NCBI RefSeq assembly: GCF_003436425.1
Contig: NZ_QSPK01000049.1
Span: forward strand, 1-17,808
Length of the DNA: 17,808 nt
DNA from: Eubacterium sp. TM05-53
GTDB lineage: Bacteria > Bacillota_I > Bacilli_A > Erysipelotrichales > Erysipelotrichaceae
Reading direction: 5' to 3'
Positions 7,457 to 15,495 of the stretch are shown here, piece after piece (within the stretch, counting starts at the first letter, position 1; every line of letters starts with the position of its first letter). The translations under genes and the position numbers were made by a program. A model generated the notes under the pieces. The model saw nothing but the letters and a program-made list of their open reading frames with translations, did not search any database and had not been told where the DNA came from.

Positions 7457-10400
7457 ATGCTGAAAAACTTAAAAAAGGTGGCGGCAATTGTATTATCATT
7501 TGCGATGGCTGTTCAGTTTGGCTTAGCAGACTCTTACTATGTAAATGCGGTGGAAGAACCGGTTGAACCTCAACAACAAGAGGAAACAACAACGACTACA
7601 CCACAAGAGCAAGAGCAAGTGCCAACAACTGAAGAAGAAACTCCTCAACAACAGGAAGAAGGACAACAACAACCTGCAGTAGAGGAAGAGCAGCCTGCAG
7701 CAGAAGAAGCACAACAACAACCTGCAGTAGAGGAAGCGCAGCCTGCAACAGAAGAAGCACAACCACAACCACAGCCTGTTGAACAAGCAAAGGTTAATGT
7801 TTCTTATGTAAAAGAAGATGATACCTATTTGATGGAATCTGTAACAGCTCCTTATGATGTTGGTTACAGATTGGATCAAGATACAAATGTATTCAAAGAA
7901 GCTCATGAAGCATTTGAGTTTGAATATGCATTTGTGAATGGTAACAAAGAAAACAAAATCACTAAGGATCAAGTTAAGGCTTCTGGTTTAACAGTAACGA
8001 GTGATATGACAAGTTTAACTCTTGTTTATAAGAGTACAGCTACTCAAAAAGACAGCAAGGATAAAAAAGTTGAAAAAGCTAATTTTTCTGGTAAAAAGGA
8101 AGATGATTCTGATTCTGAGGATGAAGTAGCAATAGCTCCTAAAAGAAAAGCTACAACTTATAATTTATATCACTACGCATTGATTCCAGGTAAAGCAATG
8201 GATTCTTCTGAATCTGCTGATAATAGATGGTTTGGAATAGGAGTTACTTCAATATCTGAAGTCAGAGATCCAAGCAGTTTAGAGTATGGTATTCAAAGTA
8301 ATTTTACTTATAAACAAGAAGGAGTAGTTAAAACTTTATATCCTAACATTACTTATAAGGACAAAACTTACAAATATGCAGCTACAGGAAGTGAAAATGC
8401 TGATAAAGAGGGTTATTATACATTGATTCCTGCTCGTGTAAACATTGCAAATGGGGCTAATGCAGGAAACAATGGATATAATCCTACAGCATCTGGAAAA
8501 ACATATCATCAAGATTATACGATGGTAATGAATGAAAAAAATATTTACACAGTTACGTATAATGTGATGGATCCAGGAGAAACTACATATGGTGTATTAA
8601 ATGATTATTCACAACGTGTAGATGCAGGGACAAGTGAAAATAAATTAAAGCAACCAACATCGAAAGATGTTCCAGATGCAAAAATTGATAGTGCTGGAAA
8701 CAAATATAAATTTGATGGCTGGTATAAAGATTCAGATTGTACAGTAAAAGCCTATTTTAATGGAGAAGTTAATGCGAACACAAACTATTATGGTAAATAT
8801 GTAACTGAAACATATACAGTGAAATATGATTCAAATGGTGGTTCAGATGTAACAGATAAAACATTAAAATATAATGATGTTGTTGATATTTCCCAAACAC
8901 CAACAAAAGAAGGCTATATTTTTGATGGTTGGTATTATGGTGATACAAAAGTAACCAATCAAAAGTATGCTGATTTAGCAAAGGATGAAAGCACAAAAGA
9001 AATCACATTAGTAGCACATTGGAAAGAAAACTTAAAAGCTTCAGCAGACAATGTTGTTAAGGAATATGATGGTAATGCTTATGGTATTACAGTTAACACT
9101 AATGTGAAAGATGCGACTATAAAATATTGGAATAAAAATAAAGGAAAATATGATTTAACTGAAAGTCCTACAAAGACAAACGTTACAAGAGATACAGATG
9201 GAAACATTACATCATTAACAGTAAAATATGAAGTTTCAAAAGAAGGATATAAAACAGTTTATGGTGAAGCAACTGTGACAATTACACCACGTCAAGTGAA
9301 ATTGACAAGTGAAGGCGGTACTAAACCATATGATGGAACAGCATTAACTAAACCAGCTGTAACAGTAAGTGGTGATGGCTTCGTTGAAGGTGAAGTAAGT
9401 GATATCAAAGCAACTGGATCGGTAACAACTGTAAGTGAAGGTGAAGTCACAAATAAAATCACATTCACTAAGAAAACTGACTATAAAGATGATAACTACG
9501 AAATCGAAAGAGTTGAAGGTAAGTTAAGTATTACAGCCAAGGCAGTTACAGATAAAGATATGACAGTCACAGCTCCAGCTGATGTAAAATACAGCGGTAA
9601 GAGCCAACAGCAAAAGCCAGTCGTTAAAGACGGAGAAAAAGTTTTAGAAGAATCTGAAGACTACACATTGTCATACAGTAAAGATACTAAAAACGCAGGA
9701 ACAGTAACTGTAACCGTAACAGGAAAAGGAAACTATTCTGGAACAAAAGAAGTTAACTATCAGATCACAAAACGTCAAGTGAAATTGACAAGTGAAGGCG
9801 GTACTAAACCATATGATGGAACAGCATTAACTAAACCAGCTGTAACAGTAAGTGGTGATGGCTTCGTTGAAGGTGAAGTAAGTGATATCAAAGCAACTGG
9901 ATCGGTAACAACTGTAAGTGAAGGTGAAGTCACAAATAAAATCACATTCACTAAGAAAACTGACTATAAAGATGATAACTACGAAATCGAAAGAGTTGAA
10001 GGTAAGTTAAGTATTACAGCTAAGTCAATCGTTCCAGATGGACCAAATACTCCAGATGAAAAGACTGGTATTACAGTAAATGAACCAAGTGATTCTAAGT
10101 ATGATGGTAAAGAACATAAAGAGGTATTAACAGTAACAGATACTAAGACTGGTAAAGAATTAGTAGCTGGAACAGATTACTCAGTAACTTACAGTTCAGA
10201 TCTAGTAAATGCTGGTACAGTGAAGGTAACGGTAGCTGGATTAGGTAACTATACTGGATCATTCACTAAGACTTATAAGATTACTAAGCGTTCTGTAACA
10301 TTGACAAGTGCTACAGTAAGTAAGGTATATGATGGTAGTGCATTAACGAATACAGATATCGCAGTCAGTGGTGATGGATTCGTAGAAGGTGAGGGTGCTT

Positions 10401-11122
10401 CTTATGAGGTAACTGGAACTCAAACAGAGGTTGGAAATAGTGCCAACGCATTCGAATACAAATTGAATGAAAAGACATTAGCTTCTAACTACAACATTAC
10501 TAAGGTTGTTGGTACATTAACAATTACAGCGGCTCCGGTTCCTGTAACTCCAGCAACACCTAGTACGCCAAGTACGCCAAGTACACCAAGTAGTACAACT
10601 AGTACAACTCCTCGTACTCTAAGTGCTCCTCAGGTAACGACTCCTGTTGAAACAGTTGAAAAAGAGACAACTCCTAAGGCTGAACCTAAGAAAGAAGAAA
10701 AGGTTGAAGAAGAGTATACGCCTAAGGCATCACCTCAGTACTATTGGGCATTAATCAACTTGATTTGTGCAATCTTAACAGTATTATTCGGATTATTATT
10801 GTTGATCTCTAAACGTCATAAAGATGAAGATGATGACGAAGAAGATGATGAAACAAAACAACAAACAACTAATGATGATGAAGAGAAAGAACAAGAAAAG
10901 AAACGTGGATTATTCACTCGCGTACTTGCAGTTCTAATCGCAATCGTATCTGTTGTATTCTTCCTAGTAACTGAAGACTTAAGTCTTCCTTGGACTTGGA
11001 CAGATCAATGGACAATTTGGATGGTTGTTATTGGATTAGTACAAATCGTAGTATTCTTCGTAGGACGTAAATGGAAAAACGTTGATAATGACGATGAAGA
11101 CGAAGAAGCACAACAAGCTTAA
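7457..11122 (+). CDS. large repeat-rich surface protein with C-terminal membrane anchor
   Basis: A 1221-aa exported protein. Residues 1-31 look like a signal peptide (KNLKK, hydrophobic core, cleavage near YVNA/VEE). Residues 32-110 are Gln/Glu/Pro rich with a 16-residue tandem repeat. Residues 110-360 are an unrecognised region containing a Lys/Asp/Ser-rich patch. Two InlB-type B repeats (FDGWY motif) lie at about 363-451 and 452-527. Several beta-sandwich domains of MBG or adhesin type follow (KxYDGTALT, SGDGFVEGE, GNYSGT), including two identical copies at 612-694 and 773-855. A Pro/Thr/Ser linker (1029-1094) with PST repeats is followed by TM1 (about 1095-1119), a very acidic loop, two more TM helices and an acidic tail. 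There is no LPXTG motif, so the anchor is the membrane. The Shine-Dalgarno AAAGGAGG (7442-7449) is near perfect. Codons end more often in A than in the preceding genes. Adhesion is plausible; no ligand can be inferred. Confidence 0.85.
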   Translation: MLKNLKKVAAIVLSFAMAVQFGLADSYYVNAVEEPVEPQQQEETTTTTPQEQEQVPTTEEETPQQQEEGQQQPAVEEEQPAAEEAQQQPAVEEAQPATEEAQPQPQPVEQAKVNVSYVKEDDTYLMESVTAPYDVGYRLDQDTNVFKEAHEAFEFEYAFVNGNKENKITKDQVKASGLTVTSDMTSLTLVYKSTATQKDSKDKKVEKANFSGKKEDDSDSEDEVAIAPKRKATTYNLYHYALIPGKAMDSSESADNRWFGIGVTSISEVRDPSSLEYGIQSNFTYKQEGVVKTLYPNITYKDKTYKYAATGSENADKEGYYTLIPARVNIANGANAGNNGYNPTASGKTYHQDYTMVMNEKNIYTVTYNVMDPGETTYGVLNDYSQRVDAGTSENKLKQPTSKDVPDAKIDSAGNKYKFDGWYKDSDCTVKAYFNGEVNANTNYYGKYVTETYTVKYDSNGGSDVTDKTLKYNDVVDISQTPTKEGYIFDGWYYGDTKVTNQKYADLAKDESTKEITLVAHWKENLKASADNVVKEYDGNAYGITVNTNVKDATIKYWNKNKGKYDLTESPTKTNVTRDTDGNITSLTVKYEVSKEGYKTVYGEATVTITPRQVKLTSEGGTKPYDGTALTKPAVTVSGDGFVEGEVSDIKATGSVTTVSEGEVTNKITFTKKTDYKDDNYEIERVEGKLSITAKAVTDKDMTVTAPADVKYSGKSQQQKPVVKDGEKVLEESEDYTLSYSKDTKNAGTVTVTVTGKGNYSGTKEVNYQITKRQVKLTSEGGTKPYDGTALTKPAVTVSGDGFVEGEVSDIKATGSVTTVSEGEVTNKITFTKKTDYKDDNYEIERVEGKLSITAKSIVPDGPNTPDEKTGITVNEPSDSKYDGKEHKEVLTVTDTKTGKELVAGTDYSVTYSSDLVNAGTVKVTVAGLGNYTGSFTKTYKITKRSVTLTSATVSKVYDGSALTNTDIAVSGDGFVEGEGASYEVTGTQTEVGNSANAFEYKLNEKTLASNYNITKVVGTLTITAAPVPVTPATPSTPSTPSTPSSTTSTTPRTLSAPQVTTPVETVEKETTPKAEPKKEEKVEEEYTPKASPQYYWALINLICAILTVLFGLLLLISKRHKDEDDDEEDDETKQQTTNDDEEKEQEKKRGLFTRVLAVLIAIVSVVFFLVTEDLSLPWTWTDQWTIWMVVIGLVQIVVFFVGRKWKNVDNDDEDEEAQQA
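7664..7759 (+). repeat. two tandem 48-bp repeats encoding a Gln/Glu-rich 16-residue unit
   Basis: Two head-to-tail units (7664-7711 and 7712-7759) encode QQQPAVEEEQPAAEEA and QQQPAVEEAQPATEEA, followed by a degenerate partial unit. They lie just after the signal peptide and probably form an extended, acidic wall-spanning stalk. In-frame expansion or contraction would keep the gene intact. Confidence 0.85.
9289..9537 (+). repeat. 249-bp internal repeat, copy 1
   Basis: The 249 bases here are identical to 9772-10020, with an offset of 483 bases. The unit encodes one MBG-like beta domain (RQVKLTSEGG through LSITA). Identity ends sharply at base 9538 (C here, T in copy 2). Confidence 0.95.
9772..10020 (+). 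repeat. 249-bp internal repeat, copy 2
   Basis: Base-for-base identical to 9289-9537. Synonymous positions have not diverged, which points to recent duplication or gene conversion. The two copies are separated by a different domain of about 78 residues. Confidence 0.95.
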
Positions 11123-11139
11123 CAAAAGTTAATAACACA

Positions 11140-11166
11140 AAAGGAGTAGCCTCGTGCTACTCCTTT
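11140..11166. terminator. convergent, possibly bidirectional terminator
   Basis: A perfect 11-bp stem, AAAGGAGTAGC with GCTACTCCTTT, closes a 5-base loop between two convergent genes. On the minus strand the stem is followed by TTTTGTG. On the plus strand only a short T run follows within the stem. It overlaps the last codons of the minus-strand gene ending at 11157. Confidence 0.8.
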
Positions 11167-12573
11167 ACTGTCCAATACCCATTTCGATTCGAGCCTTTGC
11201 GAATTACAATTTCTTGTTGCTGCAACCTATTTAATATGCGTTTAATAGTTGAGCGTGATAAGTTTAATTGATTTGCAAGCTCTATTTGAGTGATTTTTGG
11301 GTTGATTTTAATGAGTTGTATGATATCGGGTTCATTGGGTCCATTGGGTTCATTTACTTTGAACCCAATTTTTTTGTTAGGCTTATAGAATACATTGTTT
11401 CTATATATGATGACTTTTAACTCGGTTTCTCCACCAATAAATACAGGAGGTTTTAAACCACATTCTTCGATTGATTTAATGATTCTAGGAATACCGCGAC
11501 CCCAGCTTTCAAGGTATTTTAGATAGCGCAATGCATACGCTGTTGCTTCATTTCTAATATTAGAATTTCCTTGTTTCATTTTCTCAATTGTTTGTCCCAT
11601 AACTAGTTTTCCTGGAGAAGTTACTTCTAAGCGGTCATCGAATATCGCAACTTTAATGCTGTTTCTATCTATATAGGATCTGTGCGCAATGGAATTCACA
11701 ATGAGTTCTCGTATGACATATACGGGAATTTCGTATGTTTCTTTTCTTTCTAGAGATTCAAATGATGCATTTAAACGTATGTTTCGTAATACAAATTTAT
11801 ACGCAAAGTCAATTTGTTCATAAATGGGTCCTGAGTATTCTTTCATATCAATGACTTCTGTTGTATCTGTTCCTTTAAAAAGAGCACATTGAATACGGTT
11901 TGGTAATGCGGGATGTCCTGTTAATAAGGCATAGGCATTAGTAGGTACAATATGATTGTTTGATTGTGTAAGTATTCCCCACGACAATAAATCTTGTTTC
12001 GTAATGGGTGTAACCGCATCTTTTTCAAATTGTGATTTAGAGTTTTCTAATGCTTTATGATAAAGGGTATCACATAAGTTTTGGATACTGTTTTCATTGA
12101 TTTCTAATTCGGGACAAATCATCTTATCAAAATAGCGATTGCTACCTTCAAACATCAATTCTTTGATCATATTACGATCGGCTTTTCTGGTTGTTCCACT
12201 AATGCGTACATAAACACCATCAAATTCGCCTTCAGATTTTAAGTGGTATGGACGATCCCATCCAGATGGCACATTCACAATTAAAATGGTTTTATCTTCG
12301 ATTGTATCTAAATCGATGCTAGGGATAATGTGTGGCTCAATGCTTGAAAATATTCAATTTGTGATGGAATCTTTGATTTTAAAAATATCACCTGATAGTC
12401 CACACACTTCAAATGAATCTTTCTTTTCTTCAATGCCAAAAATAATTTTTCCACCAAAACCATTCGCGAAAGCTACGACCGATTTTAAATATTTCTTATG
12501 TTCAGCAGGAACTTCTTTCTTTACTTCAATATTATTTTTTTTCACCATATTTATTTAATTCAGTTATTAACAT
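11157..12573 (-). pseudogene. broken AlbA_2 (Schlafen-type) ATP-binding transcriptional regulator-like gene
   Basis: Intact relatives are DNA-binding regulator-like proteins: an N-terminal AlbA_2 domain, a GHKL-type HATPase_c_4 domain, and a C-terminal winged helix. All parts are visible here. The AlbA_2 part includes KYLKSVVAFANGFGGKIIFG and GVYVRISGTTRKAD. The HATPase-like part includes ELIVNSIAHRSYIDRN and RYLKYLESWGRGIPRI. The wHTH part is ITQIELANQLNLSRSTIKRI. Two lesions break it. An in-frame TGA (12354-12356) follows DSITN, and homologous sequence (IFSSIEPHIIPSIDL) continues in the same frame beyond it. Near the start, the Shine-Dalgarno-supported ATG at 12573 (AAGGGA upstream) opens MLITELNKYGEK but runs into a stop after an A8 tract; losing one A would join it to the body of the gene. 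ATG 12548 is in the body frame but lacks a Shine-Dalgarno. The 373-aa downstream fragment (11157-12278) might still be made. Confidence 0.85.
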
Positions 12574-12608
12574 AATATCCCTTCTTCCAGTTCATTATAT
12601 CTAAAAAA

Positions 12609-12632
12609 CCATTCTAGTGCTTACTAGAATGG
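12609..12632 (-). terminator. intrinsic terminator of the amidohydrolase gene
   Basis: On the minus strand CCATTCTAGT pairs with ACTAGAATGG around a 4-base loop and is followed by TTTTTTAG. The stem includes the TAG stop codon of the amidohydrolase. Confidence 0.9.
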
Positions 12633-13712
12633 GATCTTTGTCGTTAATAGTTTCCTGTATAGTTCTACACCTTTGTATAGGATATCTTCATCAAAAGTGA
12701 ACTTATTTGAGTGTAGTGGAATGGTATCTCCCGTACCTAAAAAGAAGAAAATGGATGGGGCTACGTTTCTATAGTAGCCAAAGTCTTCACTGATAAGTAC
12801 AGGGCTTTCTAGTTTGTTGACTAGATTGTTTTTGTATAGTGTATAGAATAATTCTTCGTTATTGAATACGGGTGGATAGTGGTGATTCACTTTGAAGTTG
12901 ACTTGTACTTTGTATTTTTTTGTTGCATTATTCATGTTTTGTTCAATGATATCAACAATTTGATCAAATACTTTTGGATCATAATAGCGAATGGATCCTC
13001 TTACGTGAGCTTGATCAGCAATGATATTGAAGGCTTGGCCAGAATGGAAAGTGCCAAAGTGTAATAGGTGGAATGTATTGTTGTCAAAAGCTTTTTCTTC
13101 TTGTTCTAAAGACTTTTGTAGAATTTCTACACAAGCCGTTAGTGCATTGATTCCATTTTGAGGTTGGGCTGCATGACTGGCTTTTCCTTTTACTAGTAAT
13201 TCGAATTCGCATCCGCCTGCCATCATTTCATTAGGACGTGTATAAACTTTGCCTTTTTCAAGTTCTGGATAGATGTGTGTTCCGTAGATGGCGGCAATAT
13301 TAAATTTATCGAAGAATTTAGATTCAATGATAGGTTTGGCACCACCAGGTTTTTCTTCGCCTGGCTGAAATAACAATAATACGTTATAGTCGCTTTCCTT
13401 GGCATATTTCGCTAATTCTAGAACCATAGCCATGTGGCCATCGTGCCCACAGGCGTGCATACATCCATTGGTGCTTTTGAATTCTAGGTCTGTATTTTCT
13501 TCCATAGGAAGTGCATCCATATCGGAACGGAATACGATTGTCTTTTCTTTTTGGTTATCAAAATAGGCGGTTACACTATTTTGGATGGGATGCTCAATTG
13601 TGCAGTCATATAAGTCTAAAATGTTTTCAATGTATTGTGCTGTCTTTTGTGTTGTGAGTTCAATTTCTGGAATTTGGTGTAAATTTCTTCTGTTTTCAAT
13701 GATTGTTGGCAT
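12624..13712 (-). CDS. M20-family amidohydrolase / peptidase
   Basis: A 362-aa metal-dependent hydrolase of the M20D amidohydrolase type (N-acyl-amino-acid or IAA-conjugate hydrolase group). Catalytic and metal residues visible are D64-x-D66 in RSDMDALP, C88-G-H90 in HACGHDGH, the glutamate pair E119-E120 in FQPGEEKPGG, a histidine in YGTHI near 146, and a C-terminal His in IPLHSNKF. A dimerisation-type insert lies around residues 175-290. Such cytoplasmic enzymes cleave N-acyl groups from amino acids or related amides; the substrate is not evident. ATG 13712 has AAAAGGAG 6 bases upstream. It is transcribed alone, divergent from the phosphate transporter, and ends in its own terminator. Confidence 0.88.
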   Translation of the reverse strand: MPTIIENRRNLHQIPEIELTTQKTAQYIENILDLYDCTIEHPIQNSVTAYFDNQKEKTIVFRSDMDALPMEENTDLEFKSTNGCMHACGHDGHMAMVLELAKYAKESDYNVLLLFQPGEEKPGGAKPIIESKFFDKFNIAAIYGTHIYPELEKGKVYTRPNEMMAGGCEFELLVKGKASHAAQPQNGINALTACVEILQKSLEQEEKAFDNNTFHLLHFGTFHSGQAFNIIADQAHVRGSIRYYDPKVFDQIVDIIEQNMNNATKKYKVQVNFKVNHHYPPVFNNEELFYTLYKNNLVNKLESPVLISEDFGYYRNVAPSIFFFLGTGDTIPLHSNKFTFDEDILYKGVELYRKLLTTKIPF

Positions 13713-13745
13713 AAAATTCTCCTTTTATTGGGTTTATTATACTAA

Positions 13746-13776
13746 ATGTTAAATAAATTTAACATAGATTTAACAT
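13746..13776. promoter_or_regulatory. TTAACA repeats: inverted repeat plus PhoP-box-like direct repeat
   Basis: ATGTTAAAT and ATTTAACAT form a perfect 9-bp inverted repeat (13746-13765) with an AA spacer, and a third ATTTAACAT follows at 13768-13776. Read as direct repeats, TTAACA occurs at 13759 and 13770, an 11-base period. That matches the known Bacillus PhoP box (TTAACA-like hexamers spaced by about 5 bases). It lies between the divergent amidohydrolase and Na+/phosphate cotransporter genes, about 70-95 bases before the latter's ATG. TAGTAT (13785-13790) could be a -10 for the transporter. Confidence 0.55.
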
Positions 13777-13842
13777 TGTAAAGATAGTATGAATTTGCGT
13801 TTAAATTTATATTAAGTACGAAAATATGAAAAGGTGGAAAAT

Positions 13843-15456
13843 ATGACAACAACAAATATATTGTCTTTATTGGGTGGATTAGCTTTATTCCTATATGGAA
13901 TGCAGATGATGGGAAATGGTCTTGAAGCTGCGGCTGGAGATCGTTTAAAACAAATTTTAGAGAAATTAACTTCAAATCGATTTTTAGGAGTCATTGTAGG
14001 TGCGCTTGTTACGGCGGTTATTCAAAGTTCGAGTGCAACAACAGTTATGGTTGTTGGATTTGTCAACGCACAGATGATGACTTTACAACAAGCTGTATGG
14101 ATTATTATGGGTGCTAACGTTGGTACAACGATTACAGGTCAATTGATTGCGTTGGATGTAAGTACCATTGCTCCATTAGTTGCCTTTATGGGTGTGGCAT
14201 TGATTATGTTCACCAAGAGTGCCAAGGCAACCGATATTGGACAGATCATTGCAGGTTTGGGTATTCTTTTTATTGGTATGAATATGATGAGTACAGCTAT
14301 GATGCCATTAAGAGAATCAAAAGAATTTGTTGAATTAGTAACACATTTCTCAAATCCATTAGTAGGTATTTTGGTGGGTGCAGGATTTACGGCTTTGATT
14401 CAATCGAGTTCAGCTTCCGTAGGTATTTTACAAGCCCTAGCAGCCAGTGGTGTTATTGGCTTGGATGGAGCTGTATATGTATTGTTTGGACAGAATATTG
14501 GTACTTGTATTACGGCTGTTCTTGCCTCAATTGGAACAAGTCGTGAGGCTAAGCAGGCTACCGCCATTCACTTGAGCTTTAATATCATTGGTACAACGAT
14601 CTTTACAATTGTATGTATGTTTACGCCATTGGTGTCTTGGGTTATTCATTTAACGCCATACAATGCGACTGCCCAGATTGCGAATATGCATACTATATTT
14701 AATGTTTGTACAACAATCTTGTTGCTTCCATTTGGAAAGTATTTGGCTGAGTTTGCACAACACATCTTACCGATTGAAAATAAAGAGATTGAAGATGAGC
14801 GTTTATTGTATTTGCAGCCTCTACCTAAGTCTAAGAAGATGATTGGTGGTGCAGCTATTTCGGTTAAACAAATTAATGATGAAACAATGCACATGTTGAG
14901 TCTTGCGTATGAGAATGTAAATCAGGCTTTTGATCAATTGTTGCAGTTTAGTGATAAGACAGATGAACAGATCTACAAAAGAGAGGATACAGTCAATTAC
15001 TTGGATAAAGTCATTAGTGAATATATTAGTACGGCTTTGGCTACGCCAAACTTGAATGTGAATATTTCTCAAGCATTGTCTAGCTACTATTTGATGTTAG
15101 TGGATATTGAGCGTATTAGTGACTATGCCGTGAATATGAATCATCAGGCGACAAAACGTCTTCAAGGAGATATGACAATTTCGGAAATTGAAATTGTAGA
15201 GCACATGAAGAAGTTATGTGTGGATATGAAGAATGATTTGGATGATGTAGAAGAGGCAGAACGTAAAGATGATGTGATTGATTCACTTGTCTCAAGTTGG
15301 CGTGAAGCGCAGATTCAAGCTTTAAAACAAAAGAAATGTTCAAGTGAAGTCAGTATGATGTTGTCACGTATTTTTACAGATTTTGAGCGTATTAATGACC
15401 ACGCTTTAAATGTGTCTCAAGAACTTGACAAAATTACAGTGGAGATTCCTGATTAA
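13843..15456 (+). CDS. Na+/phosphate cotransporter family protein with PhoU-like C-terminal domain
   Basis: A 537-aa membrane protein of the NptA/PNaS family. Residues 1 to about 310 hold around 8 hydrophobic segments and the two inverted family signatures: QSSSATT near residue 61 with GANVGTTITGQ, and QSSSASV near residue 187 with GQNIGTCITAV. Residues about 340-537 form a cytoplasmic PhoU-like helical domain rich in charged helices (ISDYAVNMNHQA and DFERINDHALNV motifs). These proteins carry phosphate inward with sodium. ATG 13843 follows AAGGTGG (13831-13837) at 5 bases; a GTG at 13834 falls inside that site and is unlikely. The gene stands alone, ends in a strong terminator, and has TTAACA repeats upstream that suggest phosphate-starvation control. 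Regulation is inferred. Confidence 0.9.
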   Translation: MTTTNILSLLGGLALFLYGMQMMGNGLEAAAGDRLKQILEKLTSNRFLGVIVGALVTAVIQSSSATTVMVVGFVNAQMMTLQQAVWIIMGANVGTTITGQLIALDVSTIAPLVAFMGVALIMFTKSAKATDIGQIIAGLGILFIGMNMMSTAMMPLRESKEFVELVTHFSNPLVGILVGAGFTALIQSSSASVGILQALAASGVIGLDGAVYVLFGQNIGTCITAVLASIGTSREAKQATAIHLSFNIIGTTIFTIVCMFTPLVSWVIHLTPYNATAQIANMHTIFNVCTTILLLPFGKYLAEFAQHILPIENKEIEDERLLYLQPLPKSKKMIGGAAISVKQINDETMHMLSLAYENVNQAFDQLLQFSDKTDEQIYKREDTVNYLDKVISEYISTALATPNLNVNISQALSSYYLMLVDIERISDYAVNMNHQATKRLQGDMTISEIEIVEHMKKLCVDMKNDLDDVEEAERKDDVIDSLVSSWREAQIQALKQKKCSSEVSMMLSRIFTDFERINDHALNVSQELDKITVEIPD

Positions 15457-15481
15457 TAAGCAGTTTTTCTGCTTATTTTTT
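15455..15481 (+). terminator. intrinsic terminator after the Na+/phosphate cotransporter gene
   Basis: AATAAGCAG pairs perfectly with CTGCTTATT around a TTTTT loop, followed by more T. It starts within the TAA stop codon and abuts the promoter of the next gene. Confidence 0.9.
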
Positions 15482-15489
15482 GTTATAAT
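15481..15489 (+). promoter_or_regulatory. extended -10 promoter of the exporter gene
   Basis: TGTTATAAT is a perfect extended -10 (TG-N-TATAAT) immediately after the terminator stem. No good -35 is visible, which extended -10 promoters tolerate. The start of transcription, 6-7 bases downstream, would fall at 15496, the A of the next ATG. Confidence 0.65.
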
Positions 15490-15495
15490 TTGTGT

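Noticed and set aside
7523..7972. 149-aa minus-strand ORF, rich in Phe, Cys and Leu
   Set aside because: It is the antisense of the Gln/Glu-rich repeat and the region after it in the surface protein; CAA and GAA codons reverse to TTG and TTC. No start signals or recognisable domain.
7457..11122. Possible CRISPR or phage tail-like repeat region
   Set aside because: The repeats are in-frame protein domains of 16 and 83 residues within one open frame, with no short spaced direct repeats as in CRISPR and no phage genes nearby.
12354..12356. TGA read as tryptophan (alternative code)
   Set aside because: TGA ends several intact genes in the window, including the ATGA overlaps at 4132 and 5067, and tryptophan is encoded by TGG, so TGA is a normal stop here.
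12286..12558. 90-aa plus-strand ORF
   Set aside because: It lies antisense to the broken AlbA_2 gene, whose minus-strand frame has clear domain similarity. It has no Shine-Dalgarno and no recognisable motif.
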